Numbered from the stretch's first letter, positions 38,234-49,530 are shown. The stretch: DNA of 64,000 nt from Lytechinus pictus (GCF_037042905.1 NC_087245.1:6277501-6341500), one strand, 5' to 3'. Numbers and translations are program-made. The notes: generated from the letters alone by a model not told the origin.

Positions 38234-38781
38234 ACAGGCTTTAACAAGCGAATGATAAATACTGTACATGAACCAACAAACTAGGAAGGAAGTCAGGAGC
38301 TAGGGATTGCATATTTTGTGCAAGAAATAAAAATACAAATGTAGCAACTTGATACCTCAACGTGCCATGAAGGATTTCCTATCCATCTCCAATACCAGTT
38401 CAGGATAAACTGCATCATTATCAAAATTAATATGATTTATCCAGGAACTTAAACATGTTTAATTATTAGCTGAACTTGAAATGCCCTGCTTCTGGAGACA
38501 TTTTCTAACACTTTACCCATAAAACCCATAAATTGGGGATGTTCGACAGGCGACAACCCGGGATGGCCCGGTCGAGATGACCATGCTAATCAATTCCTCA
38601 CCTAATTTCAAACCATGTCATGTCGTAAACTTATGATTTGTAAAAAGGTCCTACATGTATTCAGCCAAATAAACTCAAGCTGTGTGTGTAAGCCAAGGAT
38701 TAGGAAGATTCTCTTGAAAAGTGTACCATGCTGATGTTTTGTATTTACTTTTTGAATAAAACAAGTGGAGCGCCTCTAGCA

Positions 38782-41231
38782 GTCTCACCTGCATCACGCG
38801 ATTCAATATAGCAGCAGTGCTAACTTTGAAAACTGCTATAAAATAATTATTCACAAAAAACACCATTTATATAATGATACAATACTATGTTCATTGACAA
38901 TAAATGACATTTGACCTTGATCATGCGACCTAAGACTTGTCAGTGATACTTGATTACCCCTACATGTATATCCACATTTTATAAGGTATAAACTTTGAAA
39001 GTTATGACAGCAATCTAATAATTACCTCCAAAATGGCCAAAGTTCATTGACCTTAAATTACCTTTGACCTTAATCATGTGACCTGAAACTCGCACAGGAT
39101 GTTCAGTGATACTTGATTACTCTTATGTCTAAATTTTATGAACTAGACCAATAAACTTTCAAAGTTATGATGGTAATTCAACAAATACCCCCAATTTGGC
39201 CAAAGTTCAATGACCTTTGACCTTGATCATGTGATCTGAAATTTGCACAGGATGTTCAGTGACACTTGATTACTCTTAGTCCAAGTTTTATGAACTAGAC
39301 CAATAAACTTTCAAAGTTATGATGGTAATTCAACAAATACCCCCAATTTGGCCAAGGTTCAATGACCTTTGACCTTGATCATGTGATCTGAAATATGCAC
39401 AGGATGTTCAGTGATACTTGATTACTCTTATGTCCAAGTTTCATGAATCAGATCCATAAACTTTCAAAGCTATGATGGTGATTCAACAGATGCCCCCCAA
39501 CATGACCAAAGTTCATTGACCTTGGACTTTGGTCATGTGACCTGAAATTTGCACAGGATGTTCAGTGACACTTGATTACTCTTAGTCCAAGTTTTATGAA
39601 CTAGACCAATAAACTTTCAAAGTTATGATGGTAATTCAACAAATACCCCCAATTTGGCCAAAGTTCAATGACCTTTGACCTTGATCATGTGATCTGAAAC
39701 TCGCACAGGATGTTCAGTGATACTTGATTACTCTTAGTCCAAGTTTTATGAACTACATGGAGACCAATAAACTTTCAAAGTTATGATGGTAATTCAACAG
39801 ATACCCCCAACATGGCCAAAGTTCATTGACCTTTGTCATGTGACCTGATATTCGCACATGATGTTCAGTGATACTTGATTACTCTTATGTCCAAGTTTCA
39901 TAAATCAGATCCATAAACTTTTAAAGTTATGATGGTAATTCAACAGATACCCCCAACTTGACCCTAAAATAAATGACACTTGATTACTCTTAGTCCAAGT
40001 TTTATGAACTAGACCAATAAACTTTCAAAGTTATGATGGTAATTCAACAAATACCCCCAATTTGGCCAAAGTTCAATGACCTTTGACCTTGATCATGTGA
40101 TCTGAAACTCGCACAGGATGTTCAGTGATACTTGATTACTCTTAGTCCAAGTTTTATGAACTACATGGAGACCAATAAACTTTCAAAGTTATGATGGTAA
40201 TTCAACAGATACCCCCAACATGGCCAAAGTTCATTGACCTTTGTCATGTGACTTGAAACTCCGGCAGGATATTCAGTAATACTTGATTAACCTTATGTCC
40301 AAGTTTCATGAACTAGGTCCATATAATTTTTTTTTAAAGTTATGATGACATTTCAAAAACTTAACCTTAGGTTAAGATTTTGATGTTGATTCCCCAAATA
40401 TGGTCTAAGTTCATTGACCCTAAATGACCTTTGACCTTGGTCATGTGACAAGAAACTCAGGCAGGATGTTTAGTAATACTTGATTAACCTTATGTCCAAG
40501 TTTCATGAACTGGCTCCATACACTTTCCAAGTTATGATGTCAATTCCAAAAACTTAACCTTCGGTTAAAGGACAAGTCCACCCCAACAAAAAGTTGACTT
40601 GAATAAAAAGAGAAAAATCCAAAAAGCATAATACTGAAAATTTCATCAAAATCGGATGTAAAATAAGAAAGTTATGACATTTTAAAGTTTTGCTTAATAT
40701 CACAAAACAGTTCTATTCACATCCTGGTCGGTATGCAAATGAGGAGACTGATGACGTCATCCACTCACTATTTCTATATGAAATATGAAATATTATAATT
40801 TTCTCATCATTGTCAAGTGAAATAATGATTAATTCCTCCCTGAACATGTGTAGATAGCATTGTTTAATACTATATATGGTTCAATCAAGTTGGTCCGTAT
40901 TGTCAAATCTGTAAAAAATGAAAAATTGTATAATTCAAACAATAAAAACAAAAGAAATAGTGAGTGATGGACATCATCGACTGGCTCATTTGCATGTCAC
41001 TGAGTTGTGCACATCACTGTTTTGTGAAAAATAATCGAAATTGTTAAAATTCCATAACTTTTTTATTTTACATCCGAATTTGATGAAATTTTTAGCGTTA
41101 TGCTAGTTTGATTTTTCTCTATTTATTCAAATCAACATTTTTCTGTGGTGGACTTGACCTTTAAGATTTGGTGTTGACGCCGCCGTTGGAAAAGCGGCGA
41201 CTATAGTCTCACTCTGCTATGCAGGTGAGAC
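38782..41231 (+). mobile_element. Large tandem-repeat element with inverted ends and hairpin, copy 3
   Basis: GTCTCACCTGCAT at 38782-38794 is the exact complement of ATGCAGGTGAGAC at 41219-41231. Between them are about ten ~152-bp units (TGACCTTTGACCTTGATCATGTG, GCACAGGATGTTCAGTGA, ACTTTCAAAGTTATGATGG). The 3' end has GTCTCAC/GTGAGAC and CTGC/GCAG stems, then AAAAATG. One unit near 39960 is shortened, and a ~408-bp block is repeated (CTACATGGAGACC at 39753 and 40161). A family A MITE sits inside near the 3' end. No coding capacity. Confidence 0.75.
40564..41164. mobile_element. Family A TTAA foldback MITE nested in the large tandem-repeat element
   Basis: TTAA then AGGACAAGTCCACCCC at the left, GGTGGACTTGACCT then TTAA at the right. 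The host element's tandem DNA is on the left and its GCCGCC-hairpin 3' end on the right, so the MITE inserted after the host element. Confidence 0.85.
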
Positions 41232-42103
41232 AAAAATGAATTAAATTCAAGATTTTATATGAGAATGAACTGTCAGCAAACACGTCCCCACTTAGGCTAT
41301 TATGATAAATGAGTCCCCTACATATATTTGAAGATCTAATTGTGATGCATTCTGTACGGTTCTTAAAAATTTGTAACTTCATTTTGCACCTGAGTCCTGA
41401 GGTCAGCAAAATTACACTGAACTCTGTATACTTGTACATCACATGTGTACCTTCTGTGATTTGTTTACCAATAGACAACAAAAATGCTATAAAATGTGCT
41501 AAAAAAAGTGCCCCAATGAGTCTGTGCAGTACCCTTTGTCTGCGCATACATGTGCGGTTCTAACAAAGAAAGATACGCAGCGACCACAAACATGTACATA
41601 GACAGATAGTCTCTCGCTCAATAAACAGAATGGTGGAAAAATATTGAATTTCAGGCATTTTATTACATTTCCTCAAAATTTCTATATACAATATAAATAT
41701 AATACATGAAAATCAAGGAAATATTTACAATGGAAGATAGCCCATTTCAGTGACATTTACAAAATACCAAGGGGTCCTAATTTAAAGAAAATAACTTATA
41801 AGATGTAAGATTAATGATTCATGATATTTATCGGCTGATGCAATTATTTTTTTTTATCTAAGTTGGCACTGCTCATGATATTGTCGCCCTCTTTAATACG
41901 CGTCTTGTATCTAGGCTACGATTACAAAGACGGCATTAGAATAGTTGGAACATACACTTGAGTATTTTCAAATACAATGACCAAGGGAGTGTTCACACTG
42001 TGTGATGGCCTGGCATAACTTGACATCATTACACCTCCCTTTCCTCAAAGAAATAAATTAGCAATAAAGAAAAAAATAAGGTGAAAATGGGGGTCTTGAC
42101 CGC
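41232..42103. other. Spacer, nothing firm
   Basis: The two overlapping ORFs at 41209-41563 are antisense shadows without splice or motif support. AGTGTTCACACTGTG near 41989 may belong to an unresolved element. Confidence 0.4.
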
Positions 42104-42111
42104 GGCACATA

Positions 42112-43515
42112 CAGGGTCACCAGACGTCCTGTATTTCCCGTGATCGTCCCGTATTTTGCTCCTTTGTCACGGCGTCCCGACAAACCCTTGCCGGGATGCC
42201 TATTTGTCCCGTATTTCATAATATTGAACAAAATGTAGTTAATACATTTAAAAGTGACAAATTTTCATCAAACAACCAACAGATGACGAAGCAGAGACAA
42301 CAATAAAATCGATCATTTAACTTTTGCAAGTTCTGCTGTGATTTTCTTGCTAACCCAATAATACATTGCAAACGAACTGGCCTTCTGCCTGTGTGTGGCA
42401 GGCTACTAGCTAGCTAGGCATGTAGGATCGGAGCAGATTCTCAATGGTGCAAACAATAACATGATAAACAGTTTTCCACCAAAATAATCACAAAATCGGC
42501 GGGAAATTTATATAACTATATTATGGATTCTCAGATTACTGATTTGGAGATGTAATCGGAGGAACAAGTTACTGAGTTTTCATAACTAGATCTAATTGTT
42601 TCAGATTTCGTTTTGAGTCTTGTTGTGTATGATGCCGCGATCTAATTTCTAAGTTGACAATGTTTCACTTTGAAATTTCTAAAACATTTTAGTTTTTTTT
42701 AATTTTAAAAATATATTTAAAAAACACCAAATATCATTATGATTTTTGTTAGATGATCGGATTGTTTGTTTTTTTAAGTTTGAACTTTTTTCCTCTTTCT
42801 TTCTTTTATATCCTTCTTTCTTCATCCTTCTATTCTTCTGCTTGCCCTTTTTTGTTCCATCTATCTTTATTTCCTATCTTAATGTTCTATCTGTCTTTCC
42901 TGATCCTTTCACTCTCTCTCTGTTCATTTTTCCTTCTTTCTCTTACCTGCCTTCTAAAATTTTCTTCATTCTTTCTTTCCTTTAAACTTTTCTTTGCTTC
43001 TTTTTCCCTTCCTCTCCTTTTCATTTTCGTTCTTTCTCTCCTTCCATTATTTTTTGTTTCATTCTTTCCTCCCTCTCTTTCCTACTTTCTTTCATTCTTT
43101 ATTATGTTTTTCCTTCTAACCCTCCCTCCCTTCCATTTTTCTTCTTTCTTTGTTTCTTTCTCTCCTATCTTTTCCTATTTTGTCTTTCACACATTTATTC
43201 ATCTTCCCTTCCTTTCTTTTTCTTTCTTTCTATATTCAATTCAAAGAATGACGGAAATCTTATTTCTCTTTTTTATTCTTTCTTTCATCCTTCTTTAATT
43301 CTAACTTTCTTTTTTATTTTTTCCTTCATTTTCCCCTTCATTTTTTTCTTCTTTCTTCTCAATTCATCTCTTTTCTTTCTCTCCTTCATTCTTTCGTTCA
43401 CCCTCCCTTCCAATTCTTTATATTTTTTTCACAAGTCTACTACTGTTTAGCCTTCTTTGATGATTTTTTTTTGTCGCTTGTCTCGTATTTCATTTTGTGA
43501 AATTTGGTCACCCTG
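42112..43515. mobile_element. hAT-type element with perfect 8-bp target duplication
   Basis: Ends CAGGGTCACCAGACGTCC and TTTGGTCACCCTG, flanked on both sides by GGCACATA (42104-42111 and 43516-43523). This is the hAT signature: CAG...CTG ends with 8-bp duplication. Subterminal GTCCCGTATTT and TCTCGTATTTC motifs recur. About half the interior is a pyrimidine tract. No transposase remains, so it is non-autonomous. Confidence 0.9.
42776..43440. repeat. Long degenerate CTTT pyrimidine tract
   Basis: About 660 bp in which nearly every base of the top strand is C or T, built from CTTT, CCTT and TTCATTC variants. The open frame of 181 codons here is Phe/Ser/Leu low-complexity and not a gene. The tract lies wholly inside the hAT element. 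Confidence 0.9.
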
Positions 43516-43523
43516 GGCACATA

Positions 43524-43924
43524 CGTATCACACGTTTACACTGACTAAGCGTTAAGAACTAAGGTACCCTTTCCAGGTGTAAATTGCCCTTCCCTGGAGA
43601 CATTTAAACTGATACAACTTCAATAAAACTCCACACACACTGTGCACTAGTATCTTGAATATTAATTTAAGTTAGGGTGGATGTGTCTATCATTTATATC
43701 ATGAACAACATTTTATTTTGCTGACTCAACTACCGTATTCAGATTCTTAATAGTCATAGACCTCAATCGGCATTATCGTGAAATTGGGAACCAGTTCCTA
43801 ATTTCCACCGGACACTTTTTCATGACAAGACATGACCTACCTACCTTTTCGAGCTTGCTCACTGCTTCACCGCAGCTGGCGCGCTGATTCTAAATAAATC
43901 TAATCCTTCAAAGAGCTTAGATTA
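43524..43924. other. Spacer, one very weak minus-strand exon-like segment
   Basis: A short minus-strand segment near 43845-43890 has ATTTAG acceptor-like and AAAAG|GTAGGT donor-like borders with about 15 open codons. It has no partner exons and is not called. Confidence 0.3.
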
Positions 43925-44470
43925 GAAAGATTGATTTCGTCGCTGTCTATTCTCTACTCGCTAAAACGGTAACCAGCGTGGAAAAGTCCCCTTAGAGTTG
44001 TACACACTGGTTCCCATTTTAGCGAGTAAACTAGTTTTATCTACTCGCCTAAATGGGAACCAGCGTGGAAAACTCCCCATAGAGTTGTACGCGCTGGTTC
44101 CCATTTCAGCGAGTAGATAAAGACAGATTACTAATTATATTTATTTTGTTAGTGATGATCTCTGACAAAATAATTAAATCTCACTAATAAACTCGTGAAA
44201 ATGGGAACCAGCATGTATAATTCAGAAGAATTTTCTTAGGTGGTTCCCATTTGAAGAGTAGATATAAAGAGAGATTGCCAATGATTGCCAGTGATTCTGA
44301 CGAAATGAATCTCACTAATAAAAACTGTCTTTATCTACTTGTGAGAATGGGAACCAGCATGTATAATTCAACTGGTTCCCATTCTGAAGAGTAGATAATA
44401 AAGACAGATTACCAATGAGATTTATTTCGTCAGTGATGATTATGACAAAATAAATTTCACGAGTACCGTA
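43925..44470. repeat. Array of four hairpins with GGGAACCAGC/GCTGGTTCCC stems
   Basis: Four successive inverted repeats, each starting near a CTACTCGC or AAATGGGAACCAGC arm and closing with TGGTTCCCATTT, centred near 43997, 44080, 44225 and 44370. AGTAGATAAAGACAGATTA spacers separate them. The second hairpin is nearly perfect (TGGGAACCAGCGTGGAAAAC and matching arm). Unknown class. Confidence 0.7.
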
Positions 44471-44897
44471 TAGAGTTTAATAAAGTGATTCATCCCCATA
44501 TAGGTCTATATCTTGTTTGTGATTTATTTAGTGATTTGATTTTGTAAAAATTTTTTGTCAACATTGTGAAAGTGGCAGAGTGGTCTTGAAGAAGAGCAGG
44601 GAAATGCATGGTAAATGTATATAAATACAAAAATTATAATTCTGCGGAATCGTCAATGTCATCTAAAAACTTGTCCACTCATGGCAATCTGAGCCCGATA
44701 AATATCGCATAAAAAGAAGTAACCAGTTGTGTGAGGAGCTTCGCATCGTAAACAAAGCCTTTCGCATCAATTCTTTTCAAAATCTCCAAAGCGAAGTTTC
44801 TTTACAATTATCGTGGTGAAAGGAGGTACAAATTCGATTTGGTGACAAGTTCCCAAAGGCCAAAAGCACGGAATGGCTCCTCGATCTATATCTTGTC
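44471..44897. other. Spacer, nothing recognised
   Basis: No element ends or exon support. Confidence 0.4.
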
Positions 44898-44951
44898 TAA
44901 CCCACGGAGCTCCGGCCCGCTCGTGGGCCGGAGCTCCAGCTCCCTGGGTTA
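44898..44951. repeat. GC-rich hairpin bordered by TAACCC / GGGTTA
   Basis: GGAGCTCCGGCCC (44906-44918) pairs perfectly with GGGCCGGAGCTCC (44925-44937). The outside reads TAACCCACGG and CTCCCTGGGTTA. An almost identical hairpin occurs at 59579-59605. Confidence 0.75.
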
Positions 44952-45019
44952 TCTTGTCTTGTCTTTCTAGTTTCTGTAGTCATGCCAATAGCCATTATAC
45001 TGTTAATGCCCACAATCAT

Positions 45020-45448
45020 CAGTAGAGGCGCACGGCCAATATTGGAGACTGTCTCCAATATCAGAGACTTTTGTAAAGACAACCCGGTATCCAATTTCAG
45101 AGACAGTCTCCAGTTTTGGAGACCAATTTCCTTTGTTTACATTTGCTGCAAAAGGATTACCTTGGCGGCAAATAAAAATGTGATAAGCAGATTCCTCATG
45201 AAAAATTACCCCTTTTCACCATCTACTTTACAAATTCACCGTCTACTTTTGTTTTGATAAGGATTTTTGTTGTCAATCACACACAAAACAAATGGGCTTC
45301 TGACCTCAGTGAGACAAAATTTTGGGTGAAAAAAATCATGCTTTTGTTGGTGTTGTTTCTTTTGTCCTTTTGCAAAGCAAGTCTCCAATGTGGGAGATTG
45401 TCTCCCCAATTGGAGAGAGTCTCCCATATTGGCCATGCGCCTCTACTG
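45020..45448. mobile_element. hAT-like MITE with CAGTAGAGGCGCA ends and 5-bp duplication
   Basis: Inverted ends of ~40 bp start CAGTAGAGGCGCACGGCCAA and close with TTGGCCATGCGCCTCTACTG. ATCAT flanks both sides (45015-45019 and 45449-45453). GGAGACTGTCTCC-type palindromes repeat near both ends. The short ORFs inside are shadows. Confidence 0.85.
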
Positions 45449-45510
45449 ATCATTAGGCCTAGGCCCTATATTGATTATTATGGCATATGAACGTCTAACC
45501 CTGCGCGGGC

Positions 45511-45803
45511 GGGAGCCCAGGAGCTTACCGTGTATTTGACCATAGTCACCGGACTAGGGTGATTTATGGTCTAAATATTTCTCCAAATGAATTGTGAAAA
45601 CAGAAAGTATACAATTACCACGATTATATGGATGAAGGTCTAATGAGTGGCAGTTTCCTGACATCTGGGCACAGACTGGAACCTCAAAAAAACGAAAAGT
45701 TCTCTCCTTCTACCCCCGTTTCGATCGGCCATTTTTGTTAAAAATCGTAACAAAATGGCCGATCGAGACTGGGGTAGAGGAGAGAACTTTTCGTTTTTTT
45801 GAG
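45511..45803. mobile_element. Foldback element 'CCGTGTATTTGACCAT', left part
   Basis: Starts GAGCTTACCGTGTATTTGACC and continues through ACCTCAAAAAAACGAAAAGT to a central palindrome with CGATCGGCCATTTTTGTT and its complement. The full palindromic version is at 59161-59537. Here the right arm stops at TTTGAGGTTC, where the next foldback begins. Confidence 0.7.
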
Positions 45804-46015
45804 GTTCATTAACCCAGGGAGCTCCCTGGGTTATACCTCAGGCGTAGTTCGTGCAGGCTCCACTCCACTTCACTACCGCTACACTACGCTCCACCTACCC
45901 GAACATCGGGACAGTGAACTAGATCGGATATTCCGAGTCATAAAAGGTGGGATGGCAATCATGGTTATCGTAAAAATTAAAGAAAAAAAATATAAAGAGG
46001 GATATGAATGACTTA

Positions 46016-46299
46016 ATATCTTACTTTACACCCGTATTTCACTCCGTGTCCATCCTCCGGTTATCCTCAAAATTGGTGATTTTGGGCCAGTATCTTTTTC
46101 CTCACACGTATTCTATTATTCACGGCCGATTTCAAAACATTGCATGCGATCGCGATCGATCAGCGACCGATCGCATGCGATGTTTTGAAATCGGCCATGA
46201 ATAATACGTGTGAGGAAAAACATACTGGCCCAAAATCACCAATTTTGAGTATAACCGGAGGATGGACACGGAGTGAAATACGGGTGTAAAGTAAGATAT
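46016..46299. mobile_element. Near-perfect 284-bp palindrome
   Basis: ATATCTTACTTTACACCCG at the left matches CGGGTGTAAAGTAAGATAT at the right, and pairing continues almost to a GATCGCGATCGATCAGCGA centre near 46157. The ORFs at 46004 and 46132 are the same peptide read from the two arms, an artefact of symmetry. Confidence 0.85.
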
Positions 46300-46301
46300 C
46301 T

Positions 46302-47333
46302 GGGGCCCGTTTCTCAACACATGGACAAGTTAGTCATATCTTTATCCACCAACCACGGAGTTAGTTCCAATCTTACTAAACATGTTTCTCGAAAGGTTTC
46401 CTAACTAGAATACCTTGATATCGATACTATCGGTAGAACGAGCAGACGAGACGTAGCCTTAGTCACAAAATAGCATAATATTAAAAAAGAAAAATTATTA
46501 CAAAATTGCAAATATTGTGATAAATTGGGAAATAAATCTTTTCAAAATAATAGCACAGGTGAATTATGCATCATACATACTTAGACCATGAAGACTTGAG
46601 CATTCAATTGCAGAGAAAATTAAATTATGAATAATTCATTTCATGACTAAAAAATCACTTGTGGACGTTGAGATTGGGTACCCCCGGGATATCCAATTTC
46701 AATAGTTTACGAAAGTAAACCATAACGGTTTTCTTTGTAAAATGATGATAATTATGCGGTCTTTTACGATTCCGAACGTCATCAAAATATAGTTTAACGA
46801 AACATTTTTAACCATTGATACCGAAACATACGATATTTGACAAATTATATGCATAAATTAGAGATTAGAATTTATCCAACTGTTAATAGGGGTCTGAAAA
46901 CAACAAATACGAGTTCAGTTATGGATGGCCTGACGTGGTAGAATATTTATCGATTAAATCATTTTACTATTTCAAAATGAATGGTTTTGTGGCGTTTTAC
47001 CAATAGTTTTTATAGTTTCTTTGTATTACAATTATCATTGAATGCATTAACCCACTTGTTTTGTGATGTAATTTCAACCTCTATGATTGATTACGTAAGA
47101 TTATAATTTTAAAATTTATATGCGCTTTTGCATGTCATAGTCTACCCACGTGATGCCACTACGTCATTAAGAAAGAAGTTATGACAGGTTCGGAGGTGTC
47201 ATGAATATTTAGTGAGGTTGTTGTACCCGATCTTGGTAAAGAGGGCTTCGTGAAACGGTTAGCGGACAAGTAGCTCACTATCTCCGATTTAGTCAAGAAG
47301 TTAGACTTATGACGGTGTTGAGAAACGGGCCCC
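46302..47333. mobile_element. Transposon with GGGGCCCGTTTCTCAACAC ends, copy 1
   Basis: Ends GGGGCCCGTTTCTCAACAC and GTGTTGAGAAACGGGCCCC are inverted repeats; after a short divergent gap the next 15 bp are weakly related. The 1032-bp interior is AT-rich. No transposase domain was recognised; the ORF at 47159-47344 recurs in copy 2 because the DNA is homologous. Confidence 0.8.
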
Positions 47334-47551
47334 AAGTCATTCATATCCCTCTTTATATTTTTTTTCTTTAATTTTTACGATAACCATGATTGCCATCCCA
47401 CCTTTTTATGACTCGGAATATCCGATCTAGTTCACTGTCCCGATGTTCGGGTAGGTAAGGGTAGGTGGAGCGTAATGATGAAGCGGTAGTGAAGTGGAGT
47501 GGAGCCTGCACGAACATCGCCTGAGGTACCGGGTACCTGGGTTAATGAACG

Positions 47552-48300
47552 TCAAGATTGACTTGACCAAAATATACATGATATATAACATAGCCCACGG
47601 TCTTCATGGTCTTGCCTCTCACTCAGACTTGGCGCGCTGGTGTGGCTTCACGAACTGACAAAGTCAACTCAAAGAACCAGACCGCCCGGGCATTATTTCG
47701 AATTCGAACACTGCGGTGAGACCCCGGCCGGGGAGCACAGGGTAAGATCTGTACCACGGCACCGGTCACCGGCACCATGCACCAGCACAATAGTCAATAC
47801 GTTCTGAACTTAGTTTAGACAGTTGAGAGGCGTCAAGTATTTCGGCAATGCAATAGAGGTCGATTCATAAAATAGAGCAACTTACCAATAATGTACCGGT
47901 TGAAATTAACCAATAAACAATAAGCTTACAGGATACTGTCTTCGAGCAGAACTAAAGTCCAAAAATTAAGTTCACTCAAAAGTTGCACAAAGTTCGGTGG
48001 CGAGTGTCGAAATATGAAACTTTTTTTGTAAACATCACACATAATTTAGGCGCGCACGCGTGGCGCATACGTATACGGTATAGGTACGAACAGCCCATAC
48101 AGCCTCGTATGTACAGTAGCAGCGCGCGGAATATACTAGCGCTTTTCATTTTCCGAAAGGGTCTAGGATCAGGACTAGGATCGATCAGGGGGAGATGAAG
48201 ATGGAGATCGAGAATGAGGAAGGTGGATCACGTGAGGTTGATCCAAGTCAAAGAGATATATATCTCTATGATCCAAGTACTAATATCGACAAATCCCCCC
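47552..48300. other. CpG-richer segment without recognised repeats
   Basis: Contains GGCGCGCACGCGTGGCGC near 48050 and a GTAAGA donor-like site after GGGGAGCACAG near 47740, plus a minus-strand GTAAGT site near 47884. It might be a promoter or first-exon region, but no ORF or core promoter can be shown. Confidence 0.3.
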
Positions 48301-48810
48301 ACCCCCACACCAAATGAATAAGTAAATAAATACAAATATGATTAAATAAAAAGATGATTGAATAAATAAATAAACAAATAAGTATTATAAGTGAGTAGAT
48401 AATGAATGAATAAATAAATAAATGAATAGATGAATAAACAAATAAATGAATAAATTGATAAATAAATAAATAAATAAATAAGTAAATAAATCTAGTTCCC
48501 TATTCAGAGGTGCAGAGGGAATTATTACACAGGAATGGGAGGGGGTGTTGACATTATGAATAGATATGTCTTGGCTTTGAATAACTCTAGACTTAGCATT
48601 GCTTATTATTGAAGAGAGTGCATTCCACATGCATGGGAGCACTCTTTGCAAAAGCTTTGAATGAGTGAATGAATGAATGAGTGAGTGAGTGAGTGAGTGA
48701 GTGAATGAATGAATGAATGTATGAATGAATGAATGAATAATTGAATATATGGATAAATAAATTGATTAATTAATTAATAAATTAACTAATTGATTAATTA
48801 ATTATAGACT
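48301..48810. repeat. Tetranucleotide microsatellite block
   Basis: AAAT/GAAT-type repeats run 48315-48490, then GAAT/GAGT repeats 48656-48740, then ATTA repeats 48757-48806. Unique DNA lies between 48490 and 48655. The Tyr/Phe/Leu/Ile-rich ORF on the minus strand is an artefact. Confidence 0.85.
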
Positions 48811-49530
48811 GTCTCACGCCGGGCTAACATGGCTAATGAACTAGCTTCGAAGCTTCAAGTAACCTTAGGGGCAGGGGCAGCGGAGACCCGGAGCGGAGAG
48901 AAGTTGAAAATGGGGGGCACAGGGAAAAAAGAGCAAATCTTTTGCTTGGGGGCAGCACATGTAAACTTTTTGGAAAAAAAATCGAAAGCGAGGGAGTGAA
49001 GCGACCCGAAGCTTATCATTTAAGTGCTTTTGTATTTTTATAAGTTGATGGATTTTGTGCGTACTCTTGGTGAATTTGTGAAAATCATGATGTGTTTTCC
49101 AAATTTCGGGGGGGGGGGGGCAACTGCCCCTCCCCCCCCCCCCCCCCCCCCCCCCGCTGCGTGCGGCCATGATCTTAAAACAAAGAAGCAAATGACATAT
49201 CTACCCCACTCACATGACTCATGAAACTTCATGCACGTACATATATTTTTACATTTTTTTTTCATTTACTGTGCTCTTGCAGAAGGATCGAAGGAGAACG
49301 GTGCTAAATCGCCGGGGTACCGCGGGCGATTGAACGGGGCACGAAACGAGTGTTTTTTCAGGACAACTTATCTGATATGAAGAACAGGCACCTATGAGAA
49401 GGCAAAGGGGTACTCGTTATCACATAGAACAGCTAGGTCTTTCTCATGTGAAAGGGGATGCACAGAACACGTTTCTTTGGTAAAAGGGGGCACTGTTACG
49501 TGAAAGGGCACCTTTAAGAAGGCAAAGGGG
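48811..49530. other. Spacer with G13 and C24 runs
   Basis: A G-run (49108-49120) and a C-run (49132-49155) are separated by CAACTGCCCCT, so they face each other as an inverted pair. Family G motifs (GTGAAAGGGGATGCACAGAACACG) start near 49445. Proline/glycine-rich ORFs here are artefacts. Confidence 0.5.

Larger units (their letters stand above)
45804..47550. mobile_element. Foldback element with ~210-bp arms containing two further elements
   Basis: The left arm (45804-46014, GTTCATTAACCCAGG to ATATGAATGACTT) is the complement of the right arm (47334-47550, AAGTCATTCATATCC to CCTGGGTTAATGAAC). The arms would meet at the centre, but a 285-bp palindrome and a 1032-bp transposon lie between them. 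Arms differ by small changes. Non-coding. Confidence 0.8.

Noticed and set aside
42753..43298. 181-codon ORF, the longest in the window
   Set aside because: It is Phe/Ser/Leu low-complexity translation of a CTTT-type pyrimidine tract inside a hAT element.
43845..43890. Short minus-strand exon NQRASCGEAVSKLEK
   Set aside because: Only about 15 codons with a weak acceptor and no neighbouring exon in matching phase.
46004..46320. Two ORFs on opposite strands with nearly the same peptide
   Set aside because: They are the two arms of a palindrome; identity follows from DNA symmetry.
47159..47344. ORF conserved at 58783-58980
   Set aside because: Both lie at the end of two copies of the same transposon; similarity is DNA homology and there is no transposase motif.
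49024..49265. Proline/glycine-run ORFs on both strands
   Set aside because: They are translations of G and C homopolymers.
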